Source: JAVBLT01 sp031553315 (lineage in GTDB: Bacteria; Verrucomicrobiota; Kiritimatiellia; RFP12; DVOR01). Taken from it: 6,267 bases of DNA. Below are positions 4,750 through 6,267 of the stretch, one piece after another. The position numbers and the translations under genes were made by a program. Location: the NCBI GenBank assembly GCA_031553315.1, contig JAVBLT010000060.1:1-6267 (forward strand), in the 5' to 3' direction. The notes beneath the pieces were generated by a model. The model saw only the letters and a list, made by a program, of their open reading frames with translations, ran no database searches and was not told the DNA's origin. Positions within the stretch are counted from its first letter, which is position 1, and each line of letters starts with the position of its first letter.

Positions 4750-6267
4750 TTATCGGCTGGTCAGCACGACATCACCCGATTCGGTCGCCGTGCCGCCGTC
4801 AAAGACTTTGGGATAGGTGTAGAATCCGCGGCCGGCGGTGTCGCCGGCTTGGGCCTGTCCCTCCGGTTGAAGCATGACGCCTTTATAGGTCATCGAACGA
4901 CGCGTTGCCGCCGCGGCGCCGCCGGGATGGTAATCGGCAAACATTTTTCCGGTGAAAAGGCCTGTGCTTTTGTTCACCGAGAGTGAAATGCGGCCTTTGA
5001 CATCCAGCTCCGATGCGGCTTCAAAGGCGCCGCGGGCGTTGAGCGCGCATTCGACCGCGCCTGCCGAGGATCCCCAGAGGCTGGCTTCGACCGGGGGTTT
5101 GACGCGGTTGACGGTGAAGACGCTTTCGGGTTTTGAATCTTCGCTGAACTTCCCGATGAGAATCCCGTTGGCGTAGTGATCGGCCAGCGCCGATTTCGTG
5201 TTGTAGAGGCCGCCCGAAACGGCGCCGACGGAACGGTCGAAGGTGCCGTCTTGCGAATAGGCTGAAGCCTTGTTCGAACGGTTGACCCAGGAGGCGGAAT
5301 CGGCGGAGGTGAAGGCTCCCGTGGCCGCGTCGATGAATGGGCGCAGCGCGAACCAGCCGCCATTGTATGCGCCGGGTGCGGTGTAGAGCGCGAGGAAAGC
5401 GCTGTCGGGCGTCATCATCAAGGGGCTGGAGCCGCTGAAAGCCCTGCCGTCGGCCAGCACGCCGGAATATCGGGCGCTGCCGCTGGCGGAAACGGTCAGC
5501 GTGAAGTAGCCGCTGCCGTAGATGTCGGTGCCTTCTGCGGCGCCGTCGATCGCGGCGGTGAAGTAGCGGCCGAGGAGGGCGGCGGGAGCGAGCGGGTTGG
5601 CGGGTTTGTCGACCCACATGTTGCGGGCGGCGCTTCCGGTATAGGTCGCGTTGGCAAGCGTCATGTACGCCAGGCGATCCGGATCGATGACAATGGCGAG
5701 ATCAAGGCCGGCGATTGTGTCGAGCGTGCCGCGCCGGGCGGCAAGGGCGCTGATTCTGCCGTCGGCATCGAGCGTGCCTTTGAAGGTGTAGGCGCCGGAA
5801 GGGAATTCAAGCTTTCCGGAAACGGTGCCGGTTGCGCTTGCCGTCGCGGTGAAACGGCCGACTTTGCTTCCATCGCTGCCGGCAATGAAGCCGGTGAAGG
5901 TTCCCGTGCGGAGCACATCGTCGCCGGGTTCCCAGCGGATGTTGCTGATGGCCGCCGAGCCGCCGCCTGCCTGCGCCGTGAAGGTGAGCGTTACGGTTTG
6001 CGTGCCGGCGGGCACTTCGATTGCGGAGCCGGTATAGGCTGCCGGCGTGCCGCGGCCGATGGCGTAGGCGAGGGCGCCGCCGGTGACGGCGGCATCGAAG
6101 CTCAGGCGCCCCGATCCTTTGAGCGAGACCGACATCACCGCTTTTTTACCGTTTTCGAGCGTGCCGGTGCGCAGGGCGCCGAGGTCGCCGGCGGCGAACC
6201 AGGCGTTGCCCGGGGAGGTGAACGGCACGCGGGTGATATCCTTGCGATAGGTTGTGAGCGATTCGTT
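4750..6267 (-). CDS. C-terminal part of a large beta-rich, probably exported protein (start outside window)
   Basis: The frame is open from the window edge for 505 codons to TAA at 4750-4752. A GTG at 6226-6228 lacks supporting context and the 13 codons before it are coding-like, so I treat the gene as cut at its 5' end. Composition is Gly/Ala/Ser/Thr-rich with few charges. Fragment residues 22-114 form a beta-sandwich-like region (NAWFAAGDLGAL, SGRLSFDAAV, ending ISNIRWEP). Then come three related units: GTFTGFIAGSDG to the 160s; YFTAAIDG, GSGYFTLTVSASG, YSGVLADGRAFSG and WFALRPF at about 234-310; and ISLSVNKSTGLFTGKMF, MTYKGVMLQ and GRGFYTY at about 427-485. The pattern 'G-x-F-x-L-x-V-x-x-x-G-x-x-x-G-x-L-x-D-G' resembles repeat modules in PVC-group surface proteins. 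There is no C-terminal membrane anchor or sorting signal. Function unknown. Confidence 0.8.
   Translation of the reverse strand, partial: NESLTTYRKDITRVPFTSPGNAWFAAGDLGALRTGTLENGKKAVMSVSLKGSGRLSFDAAVTGGALAYAIGRGTPAAYTGSAIEVPAGTQTVTLTFTAQAGGGSAAISNIRWEPGDDVLRTGTFTGFIAGSDGSKVGRFTATASATGTVSGKLEFPSGAYTFKGTLDADGRISALAARRGTLDTIAGLDLAIVIDPDRLAYMTLANATYTGSAARNMWVDKPANPLAPAALLGRYFTAAIDGAAEGTDIYGSGYFTLTVSASGSARYSGVLADGRAFSGSSPLMMTPDSAFLALYTAPGAYNGGWFALRPFIDAATGAFTSADSASWVNRSNKASAYSQDGTFDRSVGAVSGGLYNTKSALADHYANGILIGKFSEDSKPESVFTVNRVKPPVEASLWGSSAGAVECALNARGAFEAASELDVKGRISLSVNKSTGLFTGKMFADYHPGGAAAATRRSMTYKGVMLQPEGQAQAGDTAGRGFYTYPKVFDGGTATESGDVVLTSR

Noticed and set aside
6226..6228. GTG as the true start of the right-hand gene
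   Set aside because: The frame continues open to the window edge with coding-like residues, no Shine-Dalgarno or signal peptide follows, and the protein would begin in the middle of a beta domain.

Overview
The window comes from a GC-rich bacterium, and every gene I can support is on the minus strand. The large protein at the right edge carries Gly/Ala/Ser/Thr-rich beta-strand modules that resemble, from memory, those of surface proteins in the PVC group (Kiritimatiellota, Lentisphaerota, Verrucomicrobiota). A biosynthetic SpeA followed by a carboxyspermidine dehydrogenase is compatible with that group but also occurs in Bacteroidota, Campylobacterota and others. The lineage call is therefore tentative.

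Layout, read in the direction of transcription (right to left). At 4750-6267 is the C-terminal part of a large, probably exported beta-rich protein whose start lies outside the window. A strong GC-rich hairpin at 4681-4727 separates it from the next unit. An AT-rich leader (4522-4680) with a weak candidate promoter and a small hairpin then leads into a compact three-gene operon: speA (arginine decarboxylase, 2596-4521), a saccharopine-dehydrogenase-family carboxy(nor)spermidine dehydrogenase (1379-2575) and a membrane-anchored calcineurin-like metallophosphoesterase (214-1368). The gaps are 20 and 10 nt and each gene has a good Shine-Dalgarno sequence; the last one overlaps the preceding stop codon. 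After the operon the DNA becomes visibly more AT-rich (about 109-213). It carries a perfect TATAAT box placed so that transcription would begin at the ATG of a further minus-strand reading frame (108 to 1, cut by the window edge) encoding a helix-turn-helix-like N-terminus.

Functionally, the first two operon genes belong to the alternative, S-adenosylmethionine-independent spermidine route: arginine to agmatine (SpeA), then, after conversion of agmatine to putrescine by enzymes not seen here, condensation of putrescine with aspartate semialdehyde to carboxyspermidine. The final decarboxylase (NspC/CASDC) is also absent from the window. The phosphoesterase has no obvious polyamine role; it may act on the envelope (YkuE-like or, speculatively, LpxG-like).

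I see no CRISPR array, rRNA, tRNA or complete mobile element. The least explained parts are the surface-protein fragment, the phosphoesterase in a polyamine operon, and the possibly leaderless HTH gene.
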